NCBI GenBank assembly: GCA_037176705.1
Contig: CM073886.1
Span: 5,642,001-5,706,000, forward strand
Reading direction: 5' to 3'
DNA length: 64,000 bases
DNA from: Molossus alvarezi
Taxonomy: Eukaryota; Chordata; Mammalia; Chiroptera; Molossidae
In this document: positions 12,264 through 22,372 of the stretch, in pieces
Position numbering within the stretch: the first letter of the stretch is position 1
Layout: every line of letters begins with the position of its first letter
Position numbers and translations under genes: made by a program
The notes under the pieces: generated by a model
The model's database searches: none
What the model saw: only the letters and a program-made list of their open reading frames with translations
What the model was told of the DNA's origin: nothing

Positions 12264-13984
12264 CCTATAAATCAGTCTCTGCATTTCTAGAATTACTGAC
12301 CTATTTCTGTTCACAGCTTCTTAATGGATAAAGCAATGGACACAATCTCTTAAAAAGCAATGGAGCTGCTCTCATACCAAAATGCTGTAGAAATTGATTT
12401 TCATATTTGGAAAAAAGAAAACAAAACTGAAAACACTGGGCGCTGACCTTGAAAAGTTTGTAATCGCTATGGCTACTTACAGACAACTATAAGGAAAAAG
12501 TAAAAAAGAAAAAGACTTACAGTTGCTGGTTGGTTGCCATCCTCTCCTACTTCCTTATTTTGAGACCTCTGATATGGACCTCATTTCCCAGTCCCTATCC
12601 CAGTCAAGTATTTCCATTCACATTTCCAAGATCAAACAGCAACCATTTTTTCTCTTTGAGAAGAACAGGGCAGGACAACGTGAACATAAGTAACATGTAT
12701 GAAAAGGAGAGGGGTGCACCCTGGCAGTGCTGTTCCTCAGCAAGAAGGTAAGTCCTCAACCAAGTGCTGACTCCTCAGATAGATTACCACTTTACATTTT
12801 AATCAAGTCATTCACTTTTACTTAAATGAAAGGATTTTTAAAAGAAACTTCATAGCACCAATGAAAAGACACTACCACCTGCCATGAACACAAGACATAT
12901 GTAAAAATAAGCCCAATGAAAACATAACCTTATTAAATTCAAGCTACTGTTGCCTACGAAAGCCTCTAAACTTGGGGCCTACTCTCTTTTTGTGGGAAGT
13001 GAGCAAGGTGTTCAAATCAGGCTACCACCAAGCTGATACTTTCTCTTGAGTATGATCAGGACAGAAAGGGAATCAAAAATAAATTAACTTTCTCACTGTG
13101 TGGTTTCATTCTACTTAATTCTGTTTATATCTATTTCCCACCTAAAAGTAATCCTCACACAATCTCAAACCACCTTCCTCTTTTGCTGAGAATAAGAACC
13201 CATTTCCTTAGTGCAGCCCACATGGTCCCACATCACCTGGCTCAGCCCTTGGCTCCAACCCGCTCACCACAAGGCCCCACGGCCCATATCTAGCCCGCTG
13301 CCTGTATTTGTATGGCCCGTGAGCTAAGAATGGTTTGAAGAAATGAATATTTGTATTAAATCTGATGATAAACAACACTAACCTTGAAGTACAATTAAGC
13401 TAAACGGTTATCCCCTCCAAAAAAAAATCCCATTCTTCTCATTAGACCTGTATTACAAAATTGTACTCAATTATCATTGTATTTTTATTTTAGCCAATAA
13501 AAAAATTTATGAACATTTGTTTTCTCTTGTTATATAGGTTCAAACATAATAGTCTTCATTTTGCATCTTGAGCAGCAGAGTCTAAAATACTGTGCCGCCC
13601 TTTACAGACAGCCTCCTCATCCCAGCTCCACCGGTCCTCAAGTGCACCCCTTTCCTTACACCTAGGGAAAACTTCCCTGACCTCAAGGCAGGTGCTCTAG
13701 TCACTCAGGTCTCAGTTCCAGTGTCACCTCCTGCAAGTGGTCACCCTAACCACCCCTCCCCACTAGAAGTGGTCTAGCAGCACACCAATGGTATCACCAG
13801 GTTTTACTTTCTTCAAACCACTTACTCTTTGGCACACGAAATAATCTGAGCAGCAAATACACATGGTACTGCGCACAACCGAAGCTTTTTCCATATGAGG
13901 TTGAACTCTATAAGAGTGCCAATCTCTAAGTCAAAAAGGGTCAAAAAGGGGTGGTATCACAGCGATCGATCGGACAGACTTGTT
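12264..13984. other. USP31 intron 1, unique sequence
   Basis: No exon or well-defined repeat was recognised. It becomes moderately GC-richer towards the CpG island to the right. Confidence 0.45.
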
Positions 13985-14100
13985 TGCAGCTCACAGCCAC
14001 TTTACAGGTCGGTACCAGGGAAAACTGGCATGACGAGGTCGTGTAACTTGCACGAGGTCGCACTACTAGTAAGTGACAAAACCAAGATCTGAACCCGGCT
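13985..14100 (+). mobile_element. MIR relic in CpG-island shore
   Basis: 'gtgtaacttgcacgaggtcgca', 'actagtaagtgacaaaacca' and 'gatctgaacccggct' follow the MIR 3' half in order. The copy is unusually rich in CG dinucleotides for an old repeat, which fits a position at the unmethylated edge of a CpG island. Confidence 0.65.
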
Positions 14101-14399
14101 CAACAGTCCCTCCACGAAGAACGTAAGTTCCACGAAGGCAGACGGTCTCGTTCGTGGTCGCGTCTCCGCACAGCGACTGGCACGTGGATGCTCTTAATAA
14201 ATGCAAGGTGAACCAGAACGTCAATCAACGGGTCGATCGAGCGCTCTCCCCTGCAGTCGGTGGTACCTGTGCCAGCCTCGGGGCCCACCCACACCTCTTC
14301 AACGGCCGCGCCTTAGTGGGGCGGAGGGAGGAAGACGCGGGCAGCGGGCGCCCCGGGGCACGGGTGCAGGGCCCCGGGGGCAGAGGTGGGGGCGCCCAC

Positions 14400-14499
14400 C
14401 TTGAAGTCGCGGCTGTGCTGCGGGGTGTACTCCAGCGTCCAGAGGGCGCGCACCAGGTGCGCCAGCTGCTCCGTGACCTCGCCGGCGGCGCGGGCGGCG

Positions 14500-14541
<42 letters not shown>

Positions 14542-15020
14542 CGGCCGGCGCGGTACTGGCCGAGCGCCAGGTACTCGGCGAAGAGCTCGGTGTTGCTGAG
14601 GCACTGCAGCGTGGCGTTCATGAAGCACGTGTTGCCGTGGTTCCGGAGCCCCGCCACCCCGGGCACCGGCTCGGAGGCGGGCGGCGCGGGCGCGGCGGGC
14701 GCGGCGGGCGCGGCAGGCGGCGGGCAGGGCGGCGGCGCGGGCGGCCCGGGCGGGAAGCAGCCGCGGAGGGCGCCGCGGTCCGGGCTGCCGCCCTCGGAGC
14801 TCAGGTGCGAGAGCGTGGACAGCGTCTTGAGGACGCGACTCATGAAGCTGCCCACCGAGCGCGCCGACGACGGCGACGAGGGCGCGGCCGGCCCGGGCGC
14901 TCCGGGGCCCCCCGCGCCGCCGCCCGCGCGGCCGCTCCGGAACAGCCGCTTGCTGAAGGAGCGCTTCTCCTTCCCGCCCGCCGCCGCCGGCCCAGGCCCG
15001 GGCGCCGTTACCTTGGACAT
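14400..15020 (-). CDS. USP31: Ubiquitin carboxyl-terminal hydrolase 31, coding exon 1 (partial gene)
   Basis: First coding exon of a USP-family cysteine protease that removes ubiquitin from substrates. The exon encodes 207 residues and ends in phase 0 after ...HSRDFK at an AAG|GTGGGC donor (GT at 14399-14398). Residues 1-120 are a low-complexity Ser/Gly/Pro/Ala-rich leader starting MSKVTAPG, with a conserved basic segment (KEKRSFSKRLFRSGR, 17-31) and VGSFMSRVLKTLSTLSHLSSE (56-76, given here only in part of the family alignment). The USP catalytic domain begins at about 121: GLRNHGNTCFMN carries the Cys-box nucleophile Cys132, and oxyanion-hole Asn127 is in place. The His box and the rest of the roughly 1300-residue protein lie in exons beyond the left edge. 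The ATG at 15020-15018 is the first in this frame after an upstream stop and fits family N-termini. An in-frame (Glu-Pro) expansion at 161-172 is noted separately. The identity is supported by both leader and catalytic-box similarity and by the SCNN1G neighbour. Confidence 0.95.
14503..14538 (-). repeat. Coding hexanucleotide repeat, six GGCTCG units
   Basis: Six perfect GGCTCG copies (CGAGCC on the coding strand) inside USP31 exon 1 encode an alternating Glu-Pro run at about residues 161-172, between the Cys box and GEVTEQLAHLV. Such tracts often vary in length. From memory, human USP31 has a less regular Pro/Glu segment here. Confidence 0.9.
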
Positions 15021-15248
15021 GGCGGCGGCCGCCCACGCTCATCCCCGCGCCCGCCCTCCCGGTCCGCAGCCCCGCCACGGCCGCCACGGCCGCCACCGCA
15101 TCCCACCGAGCCCGGGCTCGACGCCCCGCACACCTCACAGCGCCGCCGAGGAGCCAGCGAGCGGGGCGGGCGCGCGCGCGGTCGGCCCAGCTGGGCCGCT
15201 CACGTGACTCGCCTCCGGCGCCGCCCGCCCCGCGCTGAAGCCGCCGGC

Positions 15249-15259
15249 GCCGCCATGTT
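15249..15259 (-). promoter_or_regulatory. YY1-type motif
   Basis: GCCGCCATGTT on the plus strand, AACATGGCGGC on the minus strand, closely matches the YY1 consensus (AANATGGCGGC). It lies about 230 bp upstream of the USP31 start codon, where YY1 sites commonly mark TATA-less starts. A plus-strand ORF reading from this ATG is not supported. Confidence 0.55.
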
Positions 15260-16402
15260 GACTGTGGGAACGGCGTCGCCGGGCCGCCAGCCGCGAGGGT
15301 AACCTGCGCTCGCGGCGCGGTCCTGCTGCGTGAAGCCTGAGACGCCATGTCTAGTGTGGGCACGGTCCCCGCGCGGAGGGGACCGCGGACCCGCTCAGGG
15401 GGTGAACGCCCAGGGCTGCGGCTCCGTCGGCGCTGCTCTGAAGGCGCAGGCCTGGGCTGGGGCAGCGGTCGGGGTGCCGCCCCTAACCAGACCCTGGAAG
15501 AGGTGATGGGCGTGACCTGACCTCTCCTGGGCAAGCCAGCCCCGCCCTGCTCCCGAGGGACCCGGACTGCCTGCGTGCCCCCCTAACGCCATCACGGAGC
15601 CTGGCACGGCGCGGCCGGCTGTCTTCTAGGCGACACTTTGGGGTCGCAGTGAAACTATCATCAGAATTACCTTCCTTCTCATGTCATCCTTTAAAATCTC
15701 GCTGAGGTCAGCCATCATTCATTCATTCATGAAACACACAGTTCCTGCTCTGTGCCAGGCCCGACACCAGGTCTGCCCGGCTCCCTGCAGCGCACTCTCC
15801 TAGCGCAGGCTGGTAACAGCTGCCAGGTTCCTTCGGCATGCACTATCTCCTTCGAGCTTCCGTTCCGTGCTTTCCAAGTGATGCAACTCCTGTTCCAAAC
15901 CAAGTTTGTTTCAAAGCTCCTAGACTCGACCTCTAAACCAAAGGTCACAGACCCACAAATATCACAGATAAGCCATATCAGTGAGTGAAGAATCTGGTGT
16001 TTCAGTCATCATATTGACCTATTCATACTTCAAGTGGCTGGGCTCTCAATGTTGGGGAGAACATCAGGAATGGTGGGTACTCTGGCAAACTGCAAATGAA
16101 CGTCCTTTTAAAGGGGTGGCTGCCACTCGGCTCCAGCCAATTGTTCCTATGTAGAAATGAGGGCTCAAATCATCTGATATTTTAAGAGAACTGGGAAATC
16201 CTCATTTTAAATGTTGGTTCAATAAAAAGAGAAAAAAGGAGAGCAGGGGGGGAAAGTACATCTTTGGGCTGCCTTCAGCCCCAAATTTACTGGTTTGTGA
16301 CCTCTCTGTAGATTCTTCTCTTGGCTAACCCTTAGCCTAAGTCCTGGTTACTACAGAAGGGAGAAATCAGGGAAGGGCTTTCTCTTCCCCTCCTTAAAAC
16401 AT

Positions 16403-16436
16403 AAATCCCACCTTACGCCATAGTAAGGTGGGATTT
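16403..16436. repeat. Perfect 14-bp inverted repeat, 6-nt loop
   Basis: AAATCCCACCTTAC at 16403-16416 pairs exactly with GTAAGGTGGGATTT at 16423-16436 around the loop GCCATA, and a short T run follows. The function is unknown. It resembles a terminator by shape only, which has no meaning for a Pol II genome region. Confidence 0.9.
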
Positions 16437-16477
16437 TTGCCTCTGGCCTCCCACCCCGCAGTAAGCAGTACCCTTAT

Positions 16478-16500
16478 GGTGACACCCCCAGGGTGTCACC
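16478..16500. repeat. Perfect 10-bp inverted repeat, 3-nt loop
   Basis: GGTGACACCC at 16478-16487 pairs exactly with GGGTGTCACC at 16491-16500 across CCA. It lies 42 bp after the larger hairpin. Confidence 0.9.
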
Positions 16501-16814
16501 TCCTAATCAGAATATCCGTTCCTCACTGCGTGTTGGATTGATCTGGACATCAGGAAGAAAGCAATCTGATCATTTATACTAAAATACGACCTTTGCAGAC
16601 ATGGTTGAGTTTCTTCAAATATGAAAACCATGGGGGAGGGAGGAACATAAAATGGAATAATTTTTGGTGGAATTTTTCAAGCAGTCTGACAACATTTTAT
16701 CACAATATCCAGCCATTATGTTAAAATCTGTTTGCTTGCTTGTTTTTCACAAGGGTCTTGGGGTCTCTCTAGGTGTCAAGCCAACTTGGAAGTTAGCTTC
16801 CCTATACTGCTTTT

Positions 16815-17015
16815 TTAAAAAAATATATGTTTTCATTACTTTTTTTAGAGAGAGAGAATCATCAATGTGAGAGAGAAACATGGATCGGCTGCCTCCCACA
16901 CATCCCCCACTGGGGATCAAGCCCGCAACCGGGACATGTTCCCTGACCAGGAATCAAACTAGGACCTCTCAGTCCATGGGACGACACTCAGTCCACTGAG
17001 CCACACCAGCTGGGC
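16815..17015 (-). mobile_element. tRNA-derived SINE
   Basis: Minus-strand copy of the 'GTGTGGCTCAGTGGACTGAGTG' head type, ending CCACACCAGCTGGGC at the right, with a T-rich tail at the left. Flanking T runs prevent a firm TSD call. Confidence 0.85.
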
Positions 17016-17067
17016 TTTTTGTTGTTGTTGCTGTTGTTGTTAGTGCGTCTCCATTTTAGACTCAGAT

Positions 17068-17771
17068 TGTTACTGGAAGGGGACCTGGCCCTGGGCAGTC
17101 TGCCTAGGCCAGCCAGCAGTGTGTGGGTTCTTGACTTTGTGCAGGGAAGTTGCACAGCACGAGTCCAGGTGAACTTTAGAGGATGTGTATTAAAGCAGTG
17201 AAATGAGGAAGGGCTGGGACATGAGCCTAGGATGGTCCGCTTTGGCTCACTAAGTCAGAGAAAAGGGGGCCTTGGGGACAGGTTCAGGGGTTTGCATCGA
17301 TGAACTGTCACTGCCCATTGCTGCCCTGGTTGCAAGCCTAGGGGTCTCTTAGAGTCTAGGAGATGCTGCCTGTGGGGGAAGAAGGGGGACGCAAGCTCCT
17401 GGGAAGGAGAGAGAGCGCTGGGTCCTTTGTCTTGAGGCTTTTATTTCTCTCCTGCAGGCGGGAATCTTAGGGGGAGTCTCAGCGGAGGGTTTCAGCAGAA
17501 TAGTCATCAGTTTTCTGGGTGTGCTCCTTCAGGGTCGGGGTCCTCACTGATTGGTCAGATCAGAGCAGGGGATCATTAGTCACTGCAGCTGGTCCTGGTG
17601 TCGGCCCCCTGGTTTTGCTCCTTTTCTGGGCCTGGAGCTGAAACACAACTGAGGCCTGGATGTTATCTCCAGGGAGGGATCTTCTGTGTCTGCTGCAAAT
17701 TGCTCTGCCAGTTTGTTTAGCTCTGTCTCAGTTTCCCTGTTCCACCTGTCCTGGCTCACTCGCCTGTCTCA
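17068..17771 (-). mobile_element. Solo LTR, class-I-like endogenous retrovirus, 4-bp TSD
   Basis: Read on the minus strand this is an LTR of about 704 bp, with TG...CA ends, a promoter-type 'accaatcag' CCAAT region and an AATAAA polyadenylation signal followed by 'agcctcaagacaaaggaccc'. It is flanked by AGAT at 17064-17067 and at 17772-17775, a 4-bp duplication typical of gammaretrovirus-like integration. No gag, pol or env remnant is adjacent, so it is a solo LTR. It shares most of its sequence with the copy at 29271-30007. Confidence 0.85.
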
Positions 17772-17775
17772 AGAT

Positions 17776-18471
17776 GTTGATTGATAGCACACCCATCACG
17801 TTTGCTGAAAATCTGCAAAAAAGCGGAAACTGGATCTGTTTTGCTGACCATAGATGCCTAGTACCGACCATGGTTCTAATGAATGTTCGGTTGAATAAAT
17901 AAACTGCTTTAGAAAGAAAATGAGCGTAGCCAAAAGCTTTCATTCACCATGTCTCATGCCAGGAGCCCATCCCTAATTTCAGCCACAACTATAAACTGTG
18001 AAAGCCATTGCATTGTGACAGCCCCCACCCCCACCCCAACACCTGCTGTTTATATTTGTCTCAGGCTCTGATTTAAGGAGAACCCAAACTCAGATGCTGA
18101 GCTACTTTAATTAGGGCTGGTAATTCAGGCCCCAGACAGATCTGGAGTTGGTGGAGATGGGATTTTCTCCTGGCTGCTTTGAGCAATCCTCCGCCTCCTC
18201 CAACAGGCTTTGTCCATGTGACTGTCCTGCAGGCTGCTTTTCAGAACACTTTTTCTGTACTGGCATACATGCCTGGTATGCATATGCTAACAGTAGGTGC
18301 TAACAAATGTTCTTTTTTAAGTTTGTTAAACTGGGAGTCAAAGACGGGGGAAGGTTAGCACCCTGCTTCTCCTCTTTATGTGGGAGCCACAGCCTGTTTA
18401 TGATCCTGTTGCTGGGCCCTACTCTCCAGTCCAAGCTAGCCACTTGGAATCCCACTGTTGGCATGTGCTTC
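17776..18471. other. Intergenic unique sequence
   Basis: No gene or clear repeat recognised. Confidence 0.45.
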
Positions 18472-18484
18472 AAAGAAATTAGAG

Positions 18485-18734
18485 CCCTGGCCGGTTTGGC
18501 TCAGCGGTGAGAGCGTCAGCCTGAGGTCCAGAGAGACCCGGGTTCGGTTCCCACTAAGGTCCCGTACCTCGGTTGCAGTTTGTCCCCGGCACTGGTTGGT
18601 CGTGCCGGTGGCAGCCACTCGTGTCCCTTTCACATCGATGTTTCTCTCTGTTCCTCTCTCTCCCTCCCACTCTATCTGAACAAAAAAAAAGTGAAAAAAT
18701 GTCCTCAGGTGAGGATAAAAAAAAAAAAAAAAGA
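18485..18734 (+). mobile_element. Ves SINE with 13-bp TSD
   Basis: Full-length plus-strand copy: a head with A and B box-like segments (GGTTTGGCTCAGCGGTGAGAG, GGGTTCGGTTCCC), a TC-rich body, the hairpin tail TCCTCAGGTGAGGA at 18702-18715, then an A run. A perfect flanking repeat AAAGAAATTAGAG lies at 18472-18484 and 18735-18747. Confidence 0.95.
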
Positions 18735-18747
18735 AAAGAAATTAGAG

Positions 18748-20671
18748 CTGAGCCCATCCAATCTGATTCCCTTGATTTACAATGAGCAGACAGGGAAGCT
18801 AGAGTTCACCACACCCCTTAGAGCCCTTCCCCCGCCCCTAGCCCAGTACTGTCTAGCGGCCACATCACCTTTTCCCACCAGCATGTAGCCGAAACCAAAA
18901 TGTAATTGGTTTAGTTAATCTGGGATAGGACAACTTTGGGGCCCCATGGGGGCCAATAAGCCTGAGGTGGCAGATTGGGAAGGGGGTTCACGTGTCCCAC
19001 GAAGGAGTTGTTTAGATACATTGTTGCCAAATAATCAATGTGCTCTATGAAGGTTACCTTACTAGGTACCAATCACACAATCCCGAGCAATCTGCTGCTG
19101 TGTTGAAGCCTATACTTGAGGGCAGGTGACAGAATGTAAACTGATTCCACCATGGTCAGGTCAGTGTTATGACTAAGAGGTGCCAGGAGAGCTGGCAGAA
19201 GGGACATTTCCCGGAGCAGGTGATGCCTAAGGTGAGACCTGAAGGTGGAGGAAAGGTCAGCTAAGTGAAGCGCCTCAAGGAAACGTTTTGGGGACAGAGG
19301 GGCAGCTTGAGCACAGGCCCTTTTGTCTGGACCGAATTGCCTGAGGTGCGGAGGGAAGAACAGACGTTCCTCGTGCCGGGTTTAGGTGGGATCTGGACGA
19401 GTTTGACATGGGGAGATCAGAGAGAATCATATTTTACTGGACTCCAGTGACAGAGGAAACCACCCTCCAGATTACTGCTGAACTAAACCAATTACAGCTG
19501 GCCCAGAACAGGCTTGGAAAAGAATTCTTAGTAGGAGTCCTCAGATGGCCAGTCTTTAAGACCCGCCCAAACAACAGTCTGTAGGGAATCTCCCACCATC
19601 CCTGTCTGTACCCACCCCTACCCCTGAGCTAGGGAAACACAAGTTAGGAACAACAGTGCAGTTAGTGTCATGATCTAAACCTGGTCCATCCCTGCAACGG
19701 TGTCCCGGAGCGGACACCTCGGATAGAAGGGGGTACACGTTTCCCACTTTGACACCTATGTTCAGGATGACCTCCAGAAAGATTTGATCCTGCCAGCAAT
19801 GAATAATGGGAAGCACGTTTCCCAAAACCCAGACGATGTTGAGTTTTTCATTTTTCACACTGGCAAATTTGATGAACACAACATGGCGTATCGATGTGTT
19901 TATATTTGTAGGAGTGAAGTCAAACTTCATGGGCAAGGCTTTGGCTATTCAACATCTAAACAGACGTCCTATTTGGAGGGAACACCAAATTAGGTAAAAC
20001 AACTCAAGCTCCCATTGAGAAGACTGGGAAGAGGTGGGGAGCAGGTGTTCCCCTTCCCTCCCCTGAGAGCTGGGAACCTGGGAAAGACCAGTCAGATGTT
20101 CCCACCTGGACCCTGGCTCTGGAGGTATTGATACCAGGTTATCTGGAGACAGTGCAATGAATTAGTGAATCTAGTGGCTCTGTATTCAGCAGTGTGGCAG
20201 TGAAGGGACAGTGGTGGCAGAGCCAGGAATGGTGGTAGCCAGTGTCCAGCTGGCTGCTCCGTGGCAGGTTCTCACTGGTGTCTCCCTGGGTTACAGTCCA
20301 ACCCTGCTTCTCCGGCTCTGTTTATTCTGTGAGCTAACCGGTCAGGCTTCCTATAAACCCCTTTATTGCTGAAACACATGAGTGTCCGTTTCTGTTGTAT
20401 GCAATCAAGAAAATTACTAGTAATCCCTTTTTATTAGCAACTTGTATTTCTCACTGGTGTGACATACCTGCACACATTCTTGGCCTGGTTTTGTTTTGGC
20501 ACGTTCTTTTATAAATGTTGGCTAATGAGAGTTCTTGGTATATAAATTATGTTATTCTTTAGTCTATACCATTCCGTTTGATTATTTACCTTATCTCATA
20601 TTTATAGTGTTTTCATATCAAATAGAGAATGTAATTATTTTATATACTCAGATGGATCAGCTTTTCCATAA
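18748..20671. other. Intergenic, old repeat fragments
   Basis: Segments near 19155-19290 ('ctaaggtgagacctgaaggt') and 20300-20400 resemble old mammalian interspersed repeats that I cannot name with confidence. About 19780-19960 may be an antisense L1 relic. No coding exon recognised. Confidence 0.4.
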
Positions 20672-20687
20672 AGGTTTCTGATTTTTT

Positions 20688-20877
20688 AAATATGATTTTA
20701 TTGATTTTTTTTAGAGAGAATCATCAATGTGAGAGAGAAACATCGATCAGCTGCCTTCTGCACGTCCCCCACTGGGGATTGAGCCCAAAACCCGGGCATG
20801 TGCCCTCACTGAGAATTGAACCAGGACCCCTCAGTCCATGGGACAACGCTCAATCCACTGAGCCACACCAGCTGGGC
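20688..20877 (-). mobile_element. tRNA-derived SINE with imperfect TSD
   Basis: Minus-strand copy ending CCACACCAGCTGGGC. The flanks AGGTTTCTGATTTTTT (20672-20687) and AGGATTCTGACTTTTT (20878-20893) differ at two positions. Confidence 0.88.
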
Positions 20878-21004
20878 AGGATTCTGACTTTTTTAATGAG
20901 TAGGAAAATAACTTTCCCCTCACTCCAAAATAAGGGTAGTCATGTGTTTTCATTTAATGTTTTTATGGTTGTTTTTTTCTTACTTTTAATGTTAGCTCCA
21001 TCTG

Positions 21005-21350
21005 GACATGGCTAACTAGTTGTCTCAGCACCACTTTTTAAAAAAATAATCTAACCTTTTCCCTCTACTTAATATGTCACTTTTTAATCACATATAAAAC
21101 TCCACATATATTTAGCATTTTTAAAAATTCTGTTGTGTGTCATTGCTGTGTGTCTATATTCCATGATAACACATATTTCGAATATATTGAAATGTTTGGT
21201 AGGGCAATACCACCTAGTATTTTACTTACTGTTGGTTATTGTCTAGGAAGACTTTAATCCTTTGGGGGATTAATTTATATAGATTAATTTAGGGGAAATT
21301 GACATCATTATAATATCTATCTTCCCTGAAAATAAAGTCTGTCTTTTAAA
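21005..21350 (-). mobile_element. Probable old L1 relic, antisense
   Basis: 'gttgtctcagcaccactttt' and the following AT-rich sequence resemble the reverse complement of L1 ORF2 upstream of the [12 protein letters not shown] region. It is strongly diverged, so the call is tentative. Confidence 0.35.
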
Positions 21351-21430
21351 ACTTGTACACATTTTTCATGTCCCTCCGAGCACTATAGTGGCCTTGCATA
21401 GGTCTGTGTCACATTAATAAACTGATTCCT

Positions 21431-21512
21431 GCCCTGGCCAGTTTGGCCTGCGGACCAGAGAGTCCCGGGTTCGGTTCCCACTAGGGGCATGTACCAAAAA
21501 AAAAAAAAAAAA
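21431..21512 (+). mobile_element. Short head-only Ves SINE
   Basis: Only the tRNA-like part is present (GCCCTGGCCAGTTTGGC...GGTTCGGTTCCCACTAGGGG), followed at once by GTACC and an A run. TSD: TGATTCCT at 21423-21430 and 21517-21524. The segment between the A-box part and CTGCGGACC is deleted relative to the copies at 47487 and 53606. Confidence 0.85.
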
Positions 21513-21524
21513 AATTTGATTCCT

Positions 21525-22356
21525 ATTTGTTGCTGTGATGAATAGGATATTTTTATGCCATTATATTTTCTGTTGTTTGTCTCTAGGACAAAATTAGTTT
21601 TTAAGCAGCCGCCTGGTGTACTGTAGTTCTTTCTCTTAATTTCCGGTTGGTTCTTGGGTTTTTTCCGGAATTCATGTCAGTGCCTGAGATAATAACCTGG
21701 CCTCTTCCTTCATAATATTTGCACCTCATCTGTTTCTCTCTCTCTTGTCTAATTGCCCTTCCAGAATTCGGCTAAGTAGTGGTGATGAGAGTGAGACGCT
21801 CGCATTGTCCCTGACATAATAGCGGTGCTTCCAGCCCCTCACTGAAGCCTGATGCCTCCTCGGGCTGGAGATATATATTATTTATTGCGCTGAAGTGGCA
21901 TCCACTTATTCCTACTTCAAAGGGCTATTATCAGAAATGGATCTTGAATTTTATCGCACGGGCATCAGCAGAGATGAGCATCTGCTTCTTTCTTTCCTTT
22001 GACGTGCATGCCCCTCGTAGGTTCTTGGCAGCCAGAAACATGGACTCCTTCTAACTGCCTGAAGCAGAAAGTGAGTTTATCACAAGTATGGATATCGAGC
22101 CGCTCACAGAACTGCTTCAGGATCAGACTTAGAAAACCAGGGAAGGCACTACCTTGTCAGGCCCCCGCTCTAGAAGATGATGCTTAAGGTGTCATCGTTG
22201 GCACCACCAGTGAAGCTGGACACTTGCTGCTGCCACCAATGCTGGCACTACCACTGGACAGGGGCAGCCACACTGCTGGAACCTCGGTTCTGCTATAGTT
22301 GCGGTGAATAATCTCCAATGCTCCTGACTGTCCTGAGTGCCTGCTACCATACCTTC
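21525..22356. other. Intergenic unique sequence
   Basis: No gene or clear repeat recognised. Confidence 0.45.
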
Positions 22357-22372
22357 CAAAGTCTACGCCTGA

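Larger units (their letters stand above)
14270..15360. promoter_or_regulatory. CpG island / USP31 promoter and first exon
   Basis: Very high G+C with dense CG dinucleotides across about 1.1 kb, dropping sharply on both sides. It covers USP31 exon 1 and the sequence upstream of its ATG. No TATA box is evident, and a YY1-type site lies at 15249-15259. This is the usual architecture of a housekeeping CpG-island promoter. Transcription start sites cannot be placed from sequence alone. Confidence 0.88.
15361..16814. other. Intergenic sequence upstream of USP31
   Basis: GC content falls from island level to background by about 15650. It includes an old mammalian-wide repeat fragment near 15712-15780 ('attcattcattcatgaaaca') and two perfect hairpins (16403-16436 and 16478-16500). 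No coding exon recognised. Confidence 0.5.

Noticed and set aside
14154..15302. 382-codon plus-strand ORF, plus other long ORFs on both strands across the first CpG island
   Set aside because: They are shadow frames of USP31 exon 1 and its GC-rich 5' region. The only frame with protein-family similarity is the minus frame starting at 15020.
14299..15534. 411-codon minus-strand ORF overlapping USP31
   Set aside because: It is in a different frame from the Cys-box sequence, composed of Arg/Ala/Pro as expected of a GC-rich shadow.
16403..16436. Hairpin followed by T residues, considered as a transcription terminator
   Set aside because: The sequence is mammalian. Intrinsic hairpin terminators do not apply to Pol II units, and no Pol III gene lies upstream.
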